A DNA stretch of 64,000 nt from Ideonella benzenivorans (GCF_020387415.1 NZ_JAGWCB010000007.1:186001-250000); one strand, 5' to 3'; positions 9,334 through 18,420 are shown, counted from the first letter of the stretch. Program-made: numbers and translations. Notes: generated from the letters alone by a model not told the origin.

Positions 9334-9555
9334 TCCGCGAAACCCGGGGCGACTCAGTTCGCCGTGCACGGCATCAACGAGGCCGGACGTCCTGAACTGG
9401 TACGACCGGCGGTGCAGCGCAATAGGCTGCAGGCCCTGGTCTCGGCGCTGCCTCCCTGAGTGGTCGGCTTGGATGCCTGCTCTGTCGCCCACCACTGGGC
9501 TCGCAGAGGATACGCCGAGGCACGGTGGGTTAAACCCTCCGTGCCTCGACAGTAG
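9334..9555 (+). pseudogene. IS110-family transposase N-terminal remnant with in-frame stop
   Basis: One reading frame contains the IS110 N-terminal pattern: TQFAVHGINEAGRPEL, then LQALVSALPP, then after a TGA stop at 9457-9459 the same frame continues VVGLDACSVAHHWARR. Family members usually have PPCxxGMEAC-xxHHWAR here, so the stop sits where a cysteine codon (TGT/TGC) is expected. The frame ends soon after at 9553-9555, inside or just beyond a long hairpin. The rest of the transposase (DDE-like and Tnp20 domains) is absent. This is a dead fragment. Confidence 0.65.
9516..9548. repeat. Long perfect-arm hairpin next to the IS110 remnant
   Basis: The arms CGAGGCACGG (9516-9525) and CCGTGCCTCG (9539-9548) are exact complements. 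The 13-bp middle itself contains GGGT/ACCC, so the whole is close to a 33-bp palindrome. No T-run follows on either strand, so a simple intrinsic terminator is unlikely. It could be a REP-like or IS-associated palindrome. It lies 37 bp past the 3' end of metQ. Confidence 0.6.
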
Positions 9556-9585
9556 GTGGGGCCCGGACTACACGGGCACAGGCCC

Positions 9586-10377
9586 TCAGAACGCCGGCAC
9601 CACCGCGCCCTGGTACTTCTGCTCGATGAACTGGCGCGTCTCGGCGCTGTGCAGCTCGGCGTTGAGCTTTTGCAGCGCGGCGCTGTTCTTGTTGTCCGGC
9701 CGGGCGACCAGCACGTTGGCGTAGGGCGAGGTCTTCTCGATGAACAGCGCATCCTTGCGCGGCGAGAGCTTGGCCTCCAGCGCGTAGTTGGTGTTGATCA
9801 GCGCCAGGTCCACCTGGGGCAGCACGCGCGGCAGGGTGGCGGCTTCCAGTTCACGGAACTTCAGGTGCTTGGGGTTGCCCACCACGTCCTTGGGTGTGGC
9901 CAGGATGTTGGCCGGGTCCTTCAGCGTGACCAGCCCGTTGGCGGCCAGCAGCAGCAGCGCGCGGCCGGCGTTGGTGGGGTCGTTGGGCAGGGCCACGGTG
10001 GCGCCGTCCGGCAGCTCAGACACCTTCTTGTGCTTGACCGAATAGGCCGCGAAGGGCTCGATGTGCACCGGCTGGCCCACCACCACCAGGTGGGTGCTGC
10101 GGCTCTTGTTGAAGCTGTCCAGGTAGGGCACGTGCTGGAAGTAGTTGGCGTCCAGGTGCTTTTCCTCGACCTGCACATTGGGTTGCACGTAGTCGTTGAA
10201 GACCTTGATGTCCAGGTCCACGCCCTGTTTGGCCAGGCGCGGCTTGAGCTGTTCCAGGATCTCCGCGTGCGGCACGGGCGAGGCGGCCACGGTCAGCTTG
10301 ACGTTCTGGGCCCAGGCGGACGCCGCAGCCAGCGGCAACAGGGCGGCCACCAGGGCGCGACGGGTGAAAACGGTCAT
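9586..10377 (-). CDS. metQ: D-methionine ABC transporter substrate-binding protein MetQ
   Basis: This 263-residue NlpA/MetQ-family protein has a cleavable signal peptide (about residues 1-23, ending SAWA) and no lipobox cysteine at the cleavage site, so it is probably a free periplasmic protein. Family signatures include VAASPVPHAEIL, DANYFQHVPYL, ALPNDPTNAGRALLLL and the INTNYA segment. A near-perfect AAGGAG site lies 6 bp before the ATG. It follows metI by 128 bp. It delivers methionine to MetNI. Confidence 0.92.
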   Translation of the reverse strand: MTVFTRRALVAALLPLAAASAWAQNVKLTVAASPVPHAEILEQLKPRLAKQGVDLDIKVFNDYVQPNVQVEEKHLDANYFQHVPYLDSFNKSRSTHLVVVGQPVHIEPFAAYSVKHKKVSELPDGATVALPNDPTNAGRALLLLAANGLVTLKDPANILATPKDVVGNPKHLKFRELEAATLPRVLPQVDLALINTNYALEAKLSPRKDALFIEKTSPYANVLVARPDNKNSAALQKLNAELHSAETRQFIEQKYQGAVVPAF

Positions 10378-10505
10378 GAAGAACTCCTTGTCAGAGCAGA
10401 GGGGTTGAAAGGCAGGGACGAAAACCCCCCGGGCGGGTGGCCATCGGCCACGTCACCCTCGGTCCGAGGTGGGGGGGAGGAAACGCTGGCGGCTCTGGCG
10501 GCCGC

Positions 10506-11183
10506 TCAGCGGGTGCGACATCGGCGGACCAGCCGGTCGCCGAGGGTCTGGAGGACTTGCACCAGCACCAGCATCAGGGCCACGGTGACGACCATGACCT
10601 CGGTCTGGAAGCGCTGGTAGCCGTAGCGCACGGCCAGGTCGCCCAGGCCGCCGCCGCCGATCACGCCGGACATGGCGGTGTAGGACACCAGGGCCACGGC
10701 GGTCACGGTGCTGGCGCCGATCAGGCCGGGCAGAGCCTCGGGCAGCAGCACCTTGAAGACCAGCTGGTGCAGGCGGGCGCCCATGGCCTGGCTGGCTTCC
10801 ACCACGCCAGGGTCCACCTCGCGCAAGGTGTTCTCGGCCAGGCGGGCAAAGAACGGCGCGGCGGCGGCCACCAGCGGCGGGATGGCCCCGGCCACGCCCA
10901 GCGAGGTGCCCACCAGGCGCAGCGTGAGCGGGATCATCACGATCAGCAGGATGATGAAGGGCAGCGAGCGCAGCAGGTTGATGGCCAGCGACAGCGCCGC
11001 GTACAGGCGCGGGCGGGCCAGCAGCGCGCCCGGCGCGGTGAGGTACAGCAACACGCCCAGTGGCAGGCCGATCAGCACCGTGAACGCCAGGGCCAGGCCC
11101 AGCATGGTCAGGGTGTCGAGGCCGGCCGTGCCGATCTCGGGCCAGTCGATGGTCGCGAAGGCGGCCCAGTTCAGCTCGTTCAT
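10506..11183 (-). CDS. metI: D-methionine ABC transporter permease MetI
   Basis: This 225-residue permease has about five membrane segments and the MetI signatures: LDTLTMLGLALAFTVLIGLP near the start, NLLRSLPFIILL, and the EAA loop around VVEASQAMGARLHQLVFKV. It forms the inner-membrane channel for methionine. Its ATG overlaps the metN stop by 4 bp. Length and organisation match the family. Confidence 0.93.
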   Translation of the reverse strand: MNELNWAAFATIDWPEIGTAGLDTLTMLGLALAFTVLIGLPLGVLLYLTAPGALLARPRLYAALSLAINLLRSLPFIILLIVMIPLTLRLVGTSLGVAGAIPPLVAAAAPFFARLAENTLREVDPGVVEASQAMGARLHQLVFKVLLPEALPGLIGASTVTAVALVSYTAMSGVIGGGGLGDLAVRYGYQRFQTEVMVVTVALMLVLVQVLQTLGDRLVRRCRTR

Positions 11184-12241
11184 GCGCAGGCCTCCTCACG
11201 CTGCGGTGCGTCTTGCGGCGGGGAGAGCCATTCGGCTTCGGCCCCCAGCGCCGCGACCCGGGCTGGCAGTTCGCGCAGCGCCACGTCGGTGGCCAGCACC
11301 TCGGCGCGCAGCCGGGCCACCGGGATGCCTTTGAGGCGGGTCAGTCGGCCTTCCAGCAGGTTCACCCGCAGGCCGGTGCTGTCGCGCAGGGTCTCCAGCA
11401 GGGGCTGGCGCGCGGCGTCGCCAATGGCGGTCAGTTGCAGCACCGGCCGCCCGGAGTCGGGGGCATCCCCCTCGTCGAGCAGGAAGCCGGCGTTGGCCAG
11501 CAGAGCGCGTGTGGTGGTGTGGCGCGGATGCAGAAAGACGTCGATCACCGGGCCCTGCTCGACGATGCGGCCGCGCTCCAGCACGGCCACCCGGTCGCAC
11601 AGGGCGTGGATGACGTGCATCTCGTGCGTGATGAGCAGGATGGTGAGCCGCAGCCGGCGGCTGATGTCGCCCAGCAGGGTCAGGATCTGTTCGGTGGTTT
11701 CCGGGTCCAGCGCGGAGGTGGCTTCATCGCACAGCAGCACCTCGGGTTGATTGGCCAGGGCGCGGGCGATGCCGACCCGCTGCTTCTGCCCGCCGGAGAG
11801 TTGCGCGGGGTGGCGGTCCCGCTGTTCGCTCAGGCCCACCAGGGCCAGCAGCTCGTCCACCCGGGCGTCCATCTGGGCGGCGCTGCGGCCGCCGGCCAGC
11901 TCCATCGGGAAGCGCACATTGCCGGCCACGGTGCGCGACTGCAGCAGGTTGAAGTGCTGGAACACCATGCCGATGCGCTGGCGCTGGCGTTGCAGTTCGC
12001 GGGCCGACAGGGCGGTCAGGTCGATGTCGCCCACGCGCACGGTGCCGCTGTCCGGACGCTCCAGCAGGTTGATGCTGCGGATCAGAGTGCTTTTGCCGGC
12101 GCCGGAGCGGCCGATGACGCCAAAGATTTCGCCGGCGGGGACGGTCAAGGAAACCTGGTCGAGGGCCAGGGTGGGTGGGGCGGAGGCGCCACGCGGGCTG
12201 GCGTAGCGCTTGGTCAGGCTGTCGAGTTGGATCACGGACAC
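11180..12241 (-). CDS. metN: Methionine ABC transporter ATPase MetN
   Basis: This 353-residue ATPase has Walker A GRSGAGKST, signature LSGGQKQRVGIARAL, Walker B VLLCDEATSALDPET and switch histidine ITHEMHV. A C-terminal NIL-type domain (about residues 270-345) binds methionine in the family and gives transinhibition. The first start is GTG at 12241; a second GTG at 12235 would give a protein beginning at IQLDSLTKRY, closer to other MetN proteins, so the start is uncertain by two codons. It is the first gene of metNIQ. Confidence 0.92.
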   Translation of the reverse strand: MSVIQLDSLTKRYASPRGASAPPTLALDQVSLTVPAGEIFGVIGRSGAGKSTLIRSINLLERPDSGTVRVGDIDLTALSARELQRQRQRIGMVFQHFNLLQSRTVAGNVRFPMELAGGRSAAQMDARVDELLALVGLSEQRDRHPAQLSGGQKQRVGIARALANQPEVLLCDEATSALDPETTEQILTLLGDISRRLRLTILLITHEMHVIHALCDRVAVLERGRIVEQGPVIDVFLHPRHTTTRALLANAGFLLDEGDAPDSGRPVLQLTAIGDAARQPLLETLRDSTGLRVNLLEGRLTRLKGIPVARLRAEVLATDVALRELPARVAALGAEAEWLSPPQDAPQREEACA

Positions 12242-12393
12242 AAAGGCCGTCCGGGCAACAAGCCCCGGATCAGGGGCCGTGCCAGGTGGGGCAAAACGCC
12301 TTCTGGTGAGGCTGGAGAGCCAGTCTAGACAGCTTGAATCAGACGGGGAAGTTCTGAATTTCTATTTGTTTAGATGGCTATCTGAATAAGGAC
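12242..12393. promoter_or_regulatory. Probable promoter region for metNIQ (minus strand)
   Basis: The 12330-12390 stretch is AT-rich compared with its surroundings and lies upstream of metN. It includes AGAT/ATCT half sites separated by 4 bp near 12371. No riboswitch pattern (SAM-type) was recognised, and no confident -35/-10 pair was assigned. The region also lies beyond the 3' end of the PP2C/kinase gene. Confidence 0.35.
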
Positions 12394-14115
12394 TCAGCGC
12401 AGCAGGGCGGCGGTGAGCCCGATCACCAGCAGGCCGAGGACCGCGCTGACGGTCTGCCAGAAGCGCACCGGGTGGCGTTCGATCAGCGGCAGCGGGCGGG
12501 GCTCGCTCACCGCCGGGCCGGGGGCCGTCAGGGCATGGGTGAACTCGGACAGCAGTTCGGGGCGGCGCTGCGGCTGGGGCTGCAGGGCGCGGTTCAGCAC
12601 CGCCTCCAGCCAGGCCGGGAGGTCCGGCCGGTGCGCCCGCAGCGGCACCGCGCGGCGGTGGCGCCAGTCGGCCGGGCTGGGGGGCGTGGCGCCGGTGGCC
12701 GGGTAGGGCAGCTGGCCGCTCAGCATCTGGTAGGTCAGCACCGCCAGCGCGAACAGGTCAGCCTGCGGCCCGGGGGCGCCGCCGGCCCCGCACTCGGGCG
12801 CGCTGTAGGGCGAGGCGCTGGCGGCGTCGGGCGAGGGGGCGCTGTCTTCGGCCAGGCCGAAGGCGCGCACGGCGCCAAAGTCGATCAGCTGCACGGTGCC
12901 GGTGCGGTCGATCAGCACGTTGTCCGGGCTGAGCCCGCCATAGAGCAGGCCGCGCCGATGGAAGGCCTGCAGGCCACGGGCGATCTGCATCACCAGCTGG
13001 CGCACGGCGTCCAGCTCGGGGCGGGGGTGGTCGGCCATCCACTGGGCCAGGGTCTGGCCTTCCACATAGGCCAGCGCCACGCACAGGTAGCGGTGCGGGC
13101 GTTCGCTGGCGGCGGGCTTGCGCACATGCGGGTTGTCGATCCGGCGCGCCACCCATTCCTCATGCTGGAAGCGGGCCAGGGCGGCCAGGTCCTGCTGCAG
13201 CGCCGGGGCCGGCACCTTCAGCGCCAGGGTCTCGCCCTGTGCGCCGTCCACCGCCAGCCAGACCTGGCTGCGGGCGCTGTGGTGCAGCTCGCGCACCAGG
13301 GTGCAGCCCTCGAACGACATGCCGGCCTGCAGCGGCGGCGGGCAGGGCAGGTGGCTGTCGTCCTGGCGCGGTGCGTCGGTGCCGGGCGGCAGGGCGTCGA
13401 TGCGCACCAGCAGCACGGTGATGTTGTCCTGGCTGCAGCGCTCCAGCGCCATCGCCGCCAGGGTGGAGGCGGCGGCGTCCAGTTGGTCGGGGTGACGGGC
13501 CAGCGCCGCCTGCACGTCGGCGGCGTTCAGGTACTCGTAGGCCCCTTCGGTGGTCAGCAGGTAGACCTCGCCCTGGGCCAGCGGCCAGTGGCGGTCGTCC
13601 ACCGCCACCGTGGCGTCCAGGCCCAGCGCACGGCCCTGGTAGCCCAGCACCGCGGGGCCGCGCACCCGGTGGTCCTGCGTCAGCGGCTCCAGCGTCTGGG
13701 CCTGCAGCCGGTAGATGCGGCAGTCGCCCACATGCAGCAGGTGGCCTTCGCGCCCCCGCAGGATCAGCGCGCTGAAGGCGCAGACCTGGCCCTTGCGCGG
13801 GTCGGCCTGCGCGCCCAGGCTTTGCGTCTGGGCGTACAGGCGTTGGTTCAGTTCCTCCAGCACCGGCCGGGCCGCTTGCTCGACGCTGGCCGGGTGGTCC
13901 ACTTGGTAGTAGGCCTGCAGAAAACCCTGCACAGCCTGCGCGCTGGCCTGGTGGCTGACCGGGCTGCCGCTCAGCCCGTCGGCCAGCGCCAGCGTGATGC
14001 CATGGCTGGCCAGGGCCTCGCCGGTGGGGACGCGCACGCCGTGGCTGTCCTGGTTGATGGGTTTGCGGCCGGCCAGCGAGTGCTGGCCGATCGAGACGCG
14101 CAGTTCCTGAGTCAT
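12394..14115 (-). CDS. PP2C phosphatase / kinase-like bifunctional protein of the nitrite operon
   Basis: This 573-residue protein is read from the ATG at 14115. Residues about 1-235 form a PP2C-type phosphatase (LALADGLSGS, HVGDCRIYR, CSQDNITVLLV). Residues about 255-510 form a Ser/Thr-kinase-like domain with the Lys of ALKV and a DFG motif (LIDFGAVRA). The last 25 residues are a membrane anchor. The catalytic loop, normally HRDLKPxN, reads YGGLSPDN, so the HRD aspartate is lost and the kinase half may be inactive. The PP2C metal motif near SDG reads TEG. Such proteins accompany nitrate/nitrite assimilation genes in proteobacteria. It starts 22 bp after the ANTAR gene. Confidence 0.85.
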   Translation of the reverse strand: MTQELRVSIGQHSLAGRKPINQDSHGVRVPTGEALASHGITLALADGLSGSPVSHQASAQAVQGFLQAYYQVDHPASVEQAARPVLEELNQRLYAQTQSLGAQADPRKGQVCAFSALILRGREGHLLHVGDCRIYRLQAQTLEPLTQDHRVRGPAVLGYQGRALGLDATVAVDDRHWPLAQGEVYLLTTEGAYEYLNAADVQAALARHPDQLDAAASTLAAMALERCSQDNITVLLVRIDALPPGTDAPRQDDSHLPCPPPLQAGMSFEGCTLVRELHHSARSQVWLAVDGAQGETLALKVPAPALQQDLAALARFQHEEWVARRIDNPHVRKPAASERPHRYLCVALAYVEGQTLAQWMADHPRPELDAVRQLVMQIARGLQAFHRRGLLYGGLSPDNVLIDRTGTVQLIDFGAVRAFGLAEDSAPSPDAASASPYSAPECGAGGAPGPQADLFALAVLTYQMLSGQLPYPATGATPPSPADWRHRRAVPLRAHRPDLPAWLEAVLNRALQPQPQRRPELLSEFTHALTAPGPAVSEPRPLPLIERHPVRFWQTVSAVLGLLVIGLTAALLR

Positions 14116-14137
14116 GAGGGTGGCGGCACCGAGGCCT

Positions 14138-15427
14138 TCAGTGCGCAGTGGGGTCGCCCGCGGGGCGGGCAAAGGCCAGATCGGGCAGGGCCAGGGTGGC
14201 CTCGGCGATGTCCAGCAGGCGGCGGTTCTGGTCCATCGCGGTCTTCTGCAGCGTGCGGAAGGCGGTTTCCTCGGTCATGCCCAGGCGGGCCATCAGCACG
14301 CCCTTGGCCCGTTCGATGACCTTGCGTTCGTGCAGCGCCCGCTTGGCGGCTTCCAGCTCGATCTCCATGCGGGCCAGGCGGGCGCCCTGGGCCTGCAGCT
14401 GCTCGACCATCGAGGACAGCGCCTGCGTGTCGGCGGCGGGCAGGGTGGGGGCTCGGGGCGGTGGCTCGTCCTGGCTGAAGAAGGCGCTCACCGCGTCGGC
14501 ATGGGCGGGCGGGTGTTCGCGCAGGCGCTGCATCAACCCTTCGGTGTCGGCCAACTCCTGCTCCAGGGTTTCCAGCTGGTTGGCGCAATAGAAGCGCAGG
14601 CCCTGGACCAGTTCGGTCTCCAGCTGCCAGAGGTCGGTGATGCGTTCGCTGGTGATGTCGAACCAGCGGTTGGTGAGCTCGGTGTCCAGGGCCGTGCCGG
14701 GCCGGGCGCTGCACAGCGTGCGCCGCAGGCGTTCCAGCTGGGCCACTTGGGGGGTGAGCTGCAGCCGGTCCCATTGCGCCTTCAGGCCGTCGTCGGCGAA
14801 TTCGGCGAACACGGTCAGGTTGCGGTCCTGGGCCTCGATCAGGTGGGCCAGGCGTTGTTGCTGCGGGTCGCTGGCCAGGCCGGAGGCGAACAGCAGGCCG
14901 CCCAGCGCCCGCTCCTGGCCGGCGGCTTCCTTGCCCTGCACCAGGTGCACATAGGCCACCAGCCGGCGCGAGACCCCGGGGTGGATGGTCGGGTCGGCCA
15001 GCTGGGCCACCAGCTCGACCAGGCCGGCGATGATGCGGCTGAAGGCGGCGATGCAGTCCAGGGCCCCGATCTGGGCCTGGTCCACCTGCTGGCGCAGCGT
15101 GTCCAGCGCGGTCAGGTCCATCAGCACCCAGGCCGTCAGGGCCATGATGCGGGCGGTGGCGCAGCGGTTGGGCTGCAGCTGTTCGTCGAACTGCGCGCGC
15201 AACCGGTCGGCCAGCGGCTGGGCCATCTCGCGGGCCTGGTCCCTCAGGTCGGCCAGTTGCTGGCCCTGCGAGGCCAGGAAGACGGTGCTGGCGCCGCGTT
15301 CGCGCTGCAGCACCTGCACCAGCTGGCCGACCGTGGTGGCCAGCTCGGCCCGGCTGGCCAGGTTGCGGACGGATTCGATCTCCAGTTGCTTGGCGCGCAG
15401 AAGAAAACGGGAGGCAGGCAGCGGCAT
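14138..15427 (-). CDS. NIT-domain and ANTAR-domain antitermination regulator (NasR-like)
   Basis: This 429-residue protein has an N-terminal helical nitrate/nitrite-sensing (NIT) type domain, about residues 30-290, with the ERGASTVFLAS segment. A C-terminal ANTAR RNA-binding domain covers about residues 355-415 (ALHERKVIERAKGVLMARLG, then the A-F-R-x-L-Q pattern). NasR of Klebsiella has this architecture: ligand binding lets ANTAR stabilise a two-hairpin RNA that prevents termination in the nitrate assimilation leader. It is the third gene after nirB and nirD, and the nirB leader carries two matching hairpins, so autoregulated control of its own operon is likely. Confidence 0.88.
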   Translation of the reverse strand: MPLPASRFLLRAKQLEIESVRNLASRAELATTVGQLVQVLQRERGASTVFLASQGQQLADLRDQAREMAQPLADRLRAQFDEQLQPNRCATARIMALTAWVLMDLTALDTLRQQVDQAQIGALDCIAAFSRIIAGLVELVAQLADPTIHPGVSRRLVAYVHLVQGKEAAGQERALGGLLFASGLASDPQQQRLAHLIEAQDRNLTVFAEFADDGLKAQWDRLQLTPQVAQLERLRRTLCSARPGTALDTELTNRWFDITSERITDLWQLETELVQGLRFYCANQLETLEQELADTEGLMQRLREHPPAHADAVSAFFSQDEPPPRAPTLPAADTQALSSMVEQLQAQGARLARMEIELEAAKRALHERKVIERAKGVLMARLGMTEETAFRTLQKTAMDQNRRLLDIAEATLALPDLAFARPAGDPTAH

Positions 15428-15485
15428 GGGCAGACAAACGGAAGCTTCCCTCGATTGTCTGCAAGTTGGGTGCCGCGTGGAACCG

Positions 15486-15830
15486 TCAGTGTGCGTCGGT
15501 GTTCACCAGCACCTGACCATCCTCCACCCGTACGCCGTAGGTGCGCACCGACCAGTCGGGCGATTCCAGGCATTCGCCGCTGCGCAGGTCGATGTGGTTC
15601 TTGTAGAGCGGCGAGGCGACGACCAGGTGCTCGCCCAGGTTGCCCACCAGCCCGCGCGAGAGCACGCTGGCGCCGGACTTGGGGTCCACGTTGTCGATGG
15701 CATGGAACTCGTGTTGGCCGATGCGGAAGATGGCCACCTGGTGGTCGTCCACCCGGGCGCAGACGCCGGTGTTGGGCAGGATGTCCTCGACCGCGCAGAC
15801 CGCGGTCCAGTTCGAGACGGTGGTGTTCAT
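15486..15830 (-). CDS. nirD: Assimilatory nitrite reductase (NADH) small subunit NirD
   Basis: This 114-residue Rieske-fold NirD protein lies directly downstream of nirB (21 bp gap). Characteristic segments are CAVEDILPNTGVCARV, FHAIDNVDPKSGASVLSRG and VASPLYKNHIDLRSGECLE. NirD proteins keep the Rieske-like fold but lack the full Cys/His cluster ligand set, and that is so here. It works with NirB in the cytoplasm to reduce nitrite to ammonium. Confidence 0.95.
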   Translation of the reverse strand: MNTTVSNWTAVCAVEDILPNTGVCARVDDHQVAIFRIGQHEFHAIDNVDPKSGASVLSRGLVGNLGEHLVVASPLYKNHIDLRSGECLESPDWSVRTYGVRVEDGQVLVNTDAH

Positions 15831-15851
15831 GGGACAGGTCTCCGAAGCGGG

Positions 15852-18392
15852 TCAGGCGGTGGCATCGGTGGTGGTGTTGGTCGAAGCGTCCGTGCGCTCC
15901 TCCGGGCGGGCCGGGCGGATCTGGCCGCGTTCCTGCACGAACACGATGTGCTCGTCGGGCTGCGCGCTGTTGACGAAGCTGCGGAAGCGCTGGCGCACGG
16001 CGGGCGTGGTGACGGCGGTCTTCCATTCGCACTGGTAGGTGTCCACCACGTGCTGCATCTGGGCCTCCAGCTCGGCGGCCAGCCCCAGCGTGTCGCGCAG
16101 CAGCACGCCCTTCAGGTAGTCCAGGCCTCCCTCCAGGTTGTCGCGCCAGGTGCTGGTGCGCTGCAGGCGGTCGGCGGTGCGCACGTAGAACATCAGGAAG
16201 CGGTCGATCAGGCGAATCAACGCGTCTTGGGTCAGGTCGCTGGCGATCAGCTCGGCGTGGCGCGGCTTCATGCCGCCATTGCCGCAGACATAGAGGTTCC
16301 AGCCCTTGTCGGTGGCGATGATGCCCACGTCCTTGCTCTGGGCCTCGGCGCATTCGCGGGTGCAGCCCGAGACGCCGAACTTGATCTTGTGCGGTGCGCG
16401 CAGGCCCTTGTAGCGGTTCTCCAGCGCGATGGCCAGGCCAGTGCTGTCGTCCACCCCGTAGCGGCACCAGGTGCTGCCCACGCAGCTCTTCACGGTGCGC
16501 AGGCTCTTGCCATAGGCATGGCCGCTCTCGAAGCCGGCGGCGATCAGCTCCTCCCAGATCAGCGGCAGTTGCTCGACGCGGGCGCCGAACAGGTCGACCC
16601 GCTGGCCGCCGGTGATCTTGGTGTACAGGCCGTACTTCTTGGCCACCTGGCCCACGGCGATCAGGCCCTCGGGCGTCACCTCGCCGCCTGGCATGCGCGG
16701 CACCACCGAGTAGCTGCCATCCTTCTGGATGTTGCCCAGGAAGTAGTCGTTGCTGTCCTGCAGAGCGGCCAGTTCGGGTTGGAGCACGAAGTCGTTCCAG
16801 ACCGAGGCCAGGATCGAGGCGGCGGTGGGCTTGCAGATGTCGCAGCCCAGGCCCTGGCCGTGCTGGGTCAGCAACTCCTCGAAGGTCTTGATCTGGCCGA
16901 CGCGGATCAGGTGGAACAGCTCCTGGCGCGAGTAGGCAAAGTGCTCGCACAGGTGGTTGTCCACCGCCATGCCGCGCTTGGCCATCTCGGCCTTCATCAC
17001 CTGGGTCACCAGGGGCACGCAGCCGCCGCAGGTGGCGCCAGCCTTGCAGCAGGCCTTGAGCGCGGCGATGCTGGTGGCGCCGCCGGCCACGGCCTCGGCG
17101 ATCTGGCCCTTGCTGACATTGTTGCAGGAGCAGATGGGGGCGCTGTCGGGCAGGGCGTCCACGCCCAGGCCGGCCTTGGCCTGGCCGTCGCTGGCCGGCA
17201 GGATCAGCGATTCAGGGTGCTCGGGCAGGGCGATGCCGTTCAAGGCCATCTGCAGCAGGGTGCCGTACTCGGCGGCGTCGCCCACCAGCACCGCGCCCAA
17301 CAGCTGGCGGCCGTCCCCGCTGACGACGATCTTCTTGTAGACGCCGTTCAGTTCGTCGGTGAAGGAGAAGCTGCGGCAGTGCGGCGTATTGCCGTGGGCA
17401 TCGCCGATGCTGGCCACGTCCACACCCATCAGCTTGAGCTTGGTGCTCATGTCGGCGCCTGCGAAGGCGGCCGAGGCCTCGCCGGCGATGTGGCGCGCGG
17501 CCACGCGCGCCATCTCGTAGCCTGGGGCCACCAGGCCGAAGGTCTGTTCGTTCCAGGACGCGCATTCGCCGATGGCGTAGACATGCGGGTCGCTGCTGCG
17601 GCAGTGGTCGTCGATCACCACGCCGCCGCGCGGGCCGATGGCCAGCACGCATTGGCGGGCGAGTTCGTCGCGCGGCCGGATGCCGGCGGAGAAGACGATC
17701 AGGTCGGTCTCGAGGTGGCTGCCGTCCTCGAACACCATGCGGTGGCGGTGCTCGGCGCCGTCGGTGATCTGGGTGGTGCTGCGCCGGGTGTGCACGTGCA
17801 CGCCCAGGGCCTCGATCTTCTCGCGCAGGATGCGGCCACCGCCCTCGTCCACCTGCACCGCCATCAGACGCGGGGCGAACTCGACCACATGGGTTTCCAG
17901 GCCCAGGTCACGCAGGGCCTTGGCGCATTCCAGGCCCAGCAGGCCACCGCCCACCACCACGCCGCGCCGGGCCTTGGCGCCGGCCGCCTGCATGGCCTCC
18001 AGGTCCTCGATGGTGCGGTAGACGAAGCAGTGGGGACGCTCGCGGCCGGCGATGGGGGGCACGAAGGGCACGGAGCCGGTGGCCAGCACCAGCACGTCGT
18101 AGGGCAGCACCTCGCCATCGGCGGTGGTGACGGTGCGCACCCGGCGATCCACCGCGGCGGCGCGGGCGGCCAGGCGCAGGTCGAAGCCGGTGCGCTCGAA
18201 GAAGCCGGGCTCGATCAACGACAGGTCCTGGGCGGACTTGCCGGCGAAGAACTCGGAAAGGTGGACCCGGTCGTAGGCCGGACGGGGTTCCTCGCACAGG
18301 ACGGTGACCTGCACGTCCGTCAGGCCGGTCTCAGCGAGGCTTTCGAGAAATTTATGGCCGACCATGCCGTGGCCGGCGACGACGATCTTCAT
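15852..18392 (-). CDS. nirB: Assimilatory nitrite reductase (NADH) large subunit NirB
   Basis: This 846-residue protein is read from the ATG at 18392 (MKIVVAGHGMVGHKFLE), which fits the family length; in-frame extension further upstream would cross the leader and promoter and is rejected. It has N-terminal FAD/NADH-binding domains (GHGMVGHKF, VVVGGGLLGLECAKAL), a BFD-type [2Fe-2S] region (ICSCNNVSKGQI, CCKAGATCGGC), and C-terminal sirohaem/[4Fe-4S] half domains with the cluster motif CVGSTWCRYG and GVSGCTRECAEA. It reduces nitrite to ammonium with NADH. Confidence 0.96.
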   Translation of the reverse strand: MKIVVAGHGMVGHKFLESLAETGLTDVQVTVLCEEPRPAYDRVHLSEFFAGKSAQDLSLIEPGFFERTGFDLRLAARAAAVDRRVRTVTTADGEVLPYDVLVLATGSVPFVPPIAGRERPHCFVYRTIEDLEAMQAAGAKARRGVVVGGGLLGLECAKALRDLGLETHVVEFAPRLMAVQVDEGGGRILREKIEALGVHVHTRRSTTQITDGAEHRHRMVFEDGSHLETDLIVFSAGIRPRDELARQCVLAIGPRGGVVIDDHCRSSDPHVYAIGECASWNEQTFGLVAPGYEMARVAARHIAGEASAAFAGADMSTKLKLMGVDVASIGDAHGNTPHCRSFSFTDELNGVYKKIVVSGDGRQLLGAVLVGDAAEYGTLLQMALNGIALPEHPESLILPASDGQAKAGLGVDALPDSAPICSCNNVSKGQIAEAVAGGATSIAALKACCKAGATCGGCVPLVTQVMKAEMAKRGMAVDNHLCEHFAYSRQELFHLIRVGQIKTFEELLTQHGQGLGCDICKPTAASILASVWNDFVLQPELAALQDSNDYFLGNIQKDGSYSVVPRMPGGEVTPEGLIAVGQVAKKYGLYTKITGGQRVDLFGARVEQLPLIWEELIAAGFESGHAYGKSLRTVKSCVGSTWCRYGVDDSTGLAIALENRYKGLRAPHKIKFGVSGCTRECAEAQSKDVGIIATDKGWNLYVCGNGGMKPRHAELIASDLTQDALIRLIDRFLMFYVRTADRLQRTSTWRDNLEGGLDYLKGVLLRDTLGLAAELEAQMQHVVDTYQCEWKTAVTTPAVRQRFRSFVNSAQPDEHIVFVQERGQIRPARPEERTDASTNTTTDATA

Positions 18393-18420
18393 GTTGCGCT
18401 CCGTGGGAACTGGATGGGAA

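Larger units (their letters stand above)
9074..9585. other. Gene-poor region with insertion-sequence debris
   Basis: This stretch separates the AT-rich membrane protein gene from metQ. It contains a degraded IS110-type transposase start (annotated separately) and a long hairpin. Near 9206-9320 a short frame reads like the end of another transposase (LFNHHHQVNPLGYRR). That second match is weak. No intact gene is visible. Confidence 0.5.

Noticed and set aside
9516-9548. Intrinsic terminator for metQ
   Set aside because: The hairpin is strong but no T-run follows on the minus strand, so it is annotated only as a palindrome.
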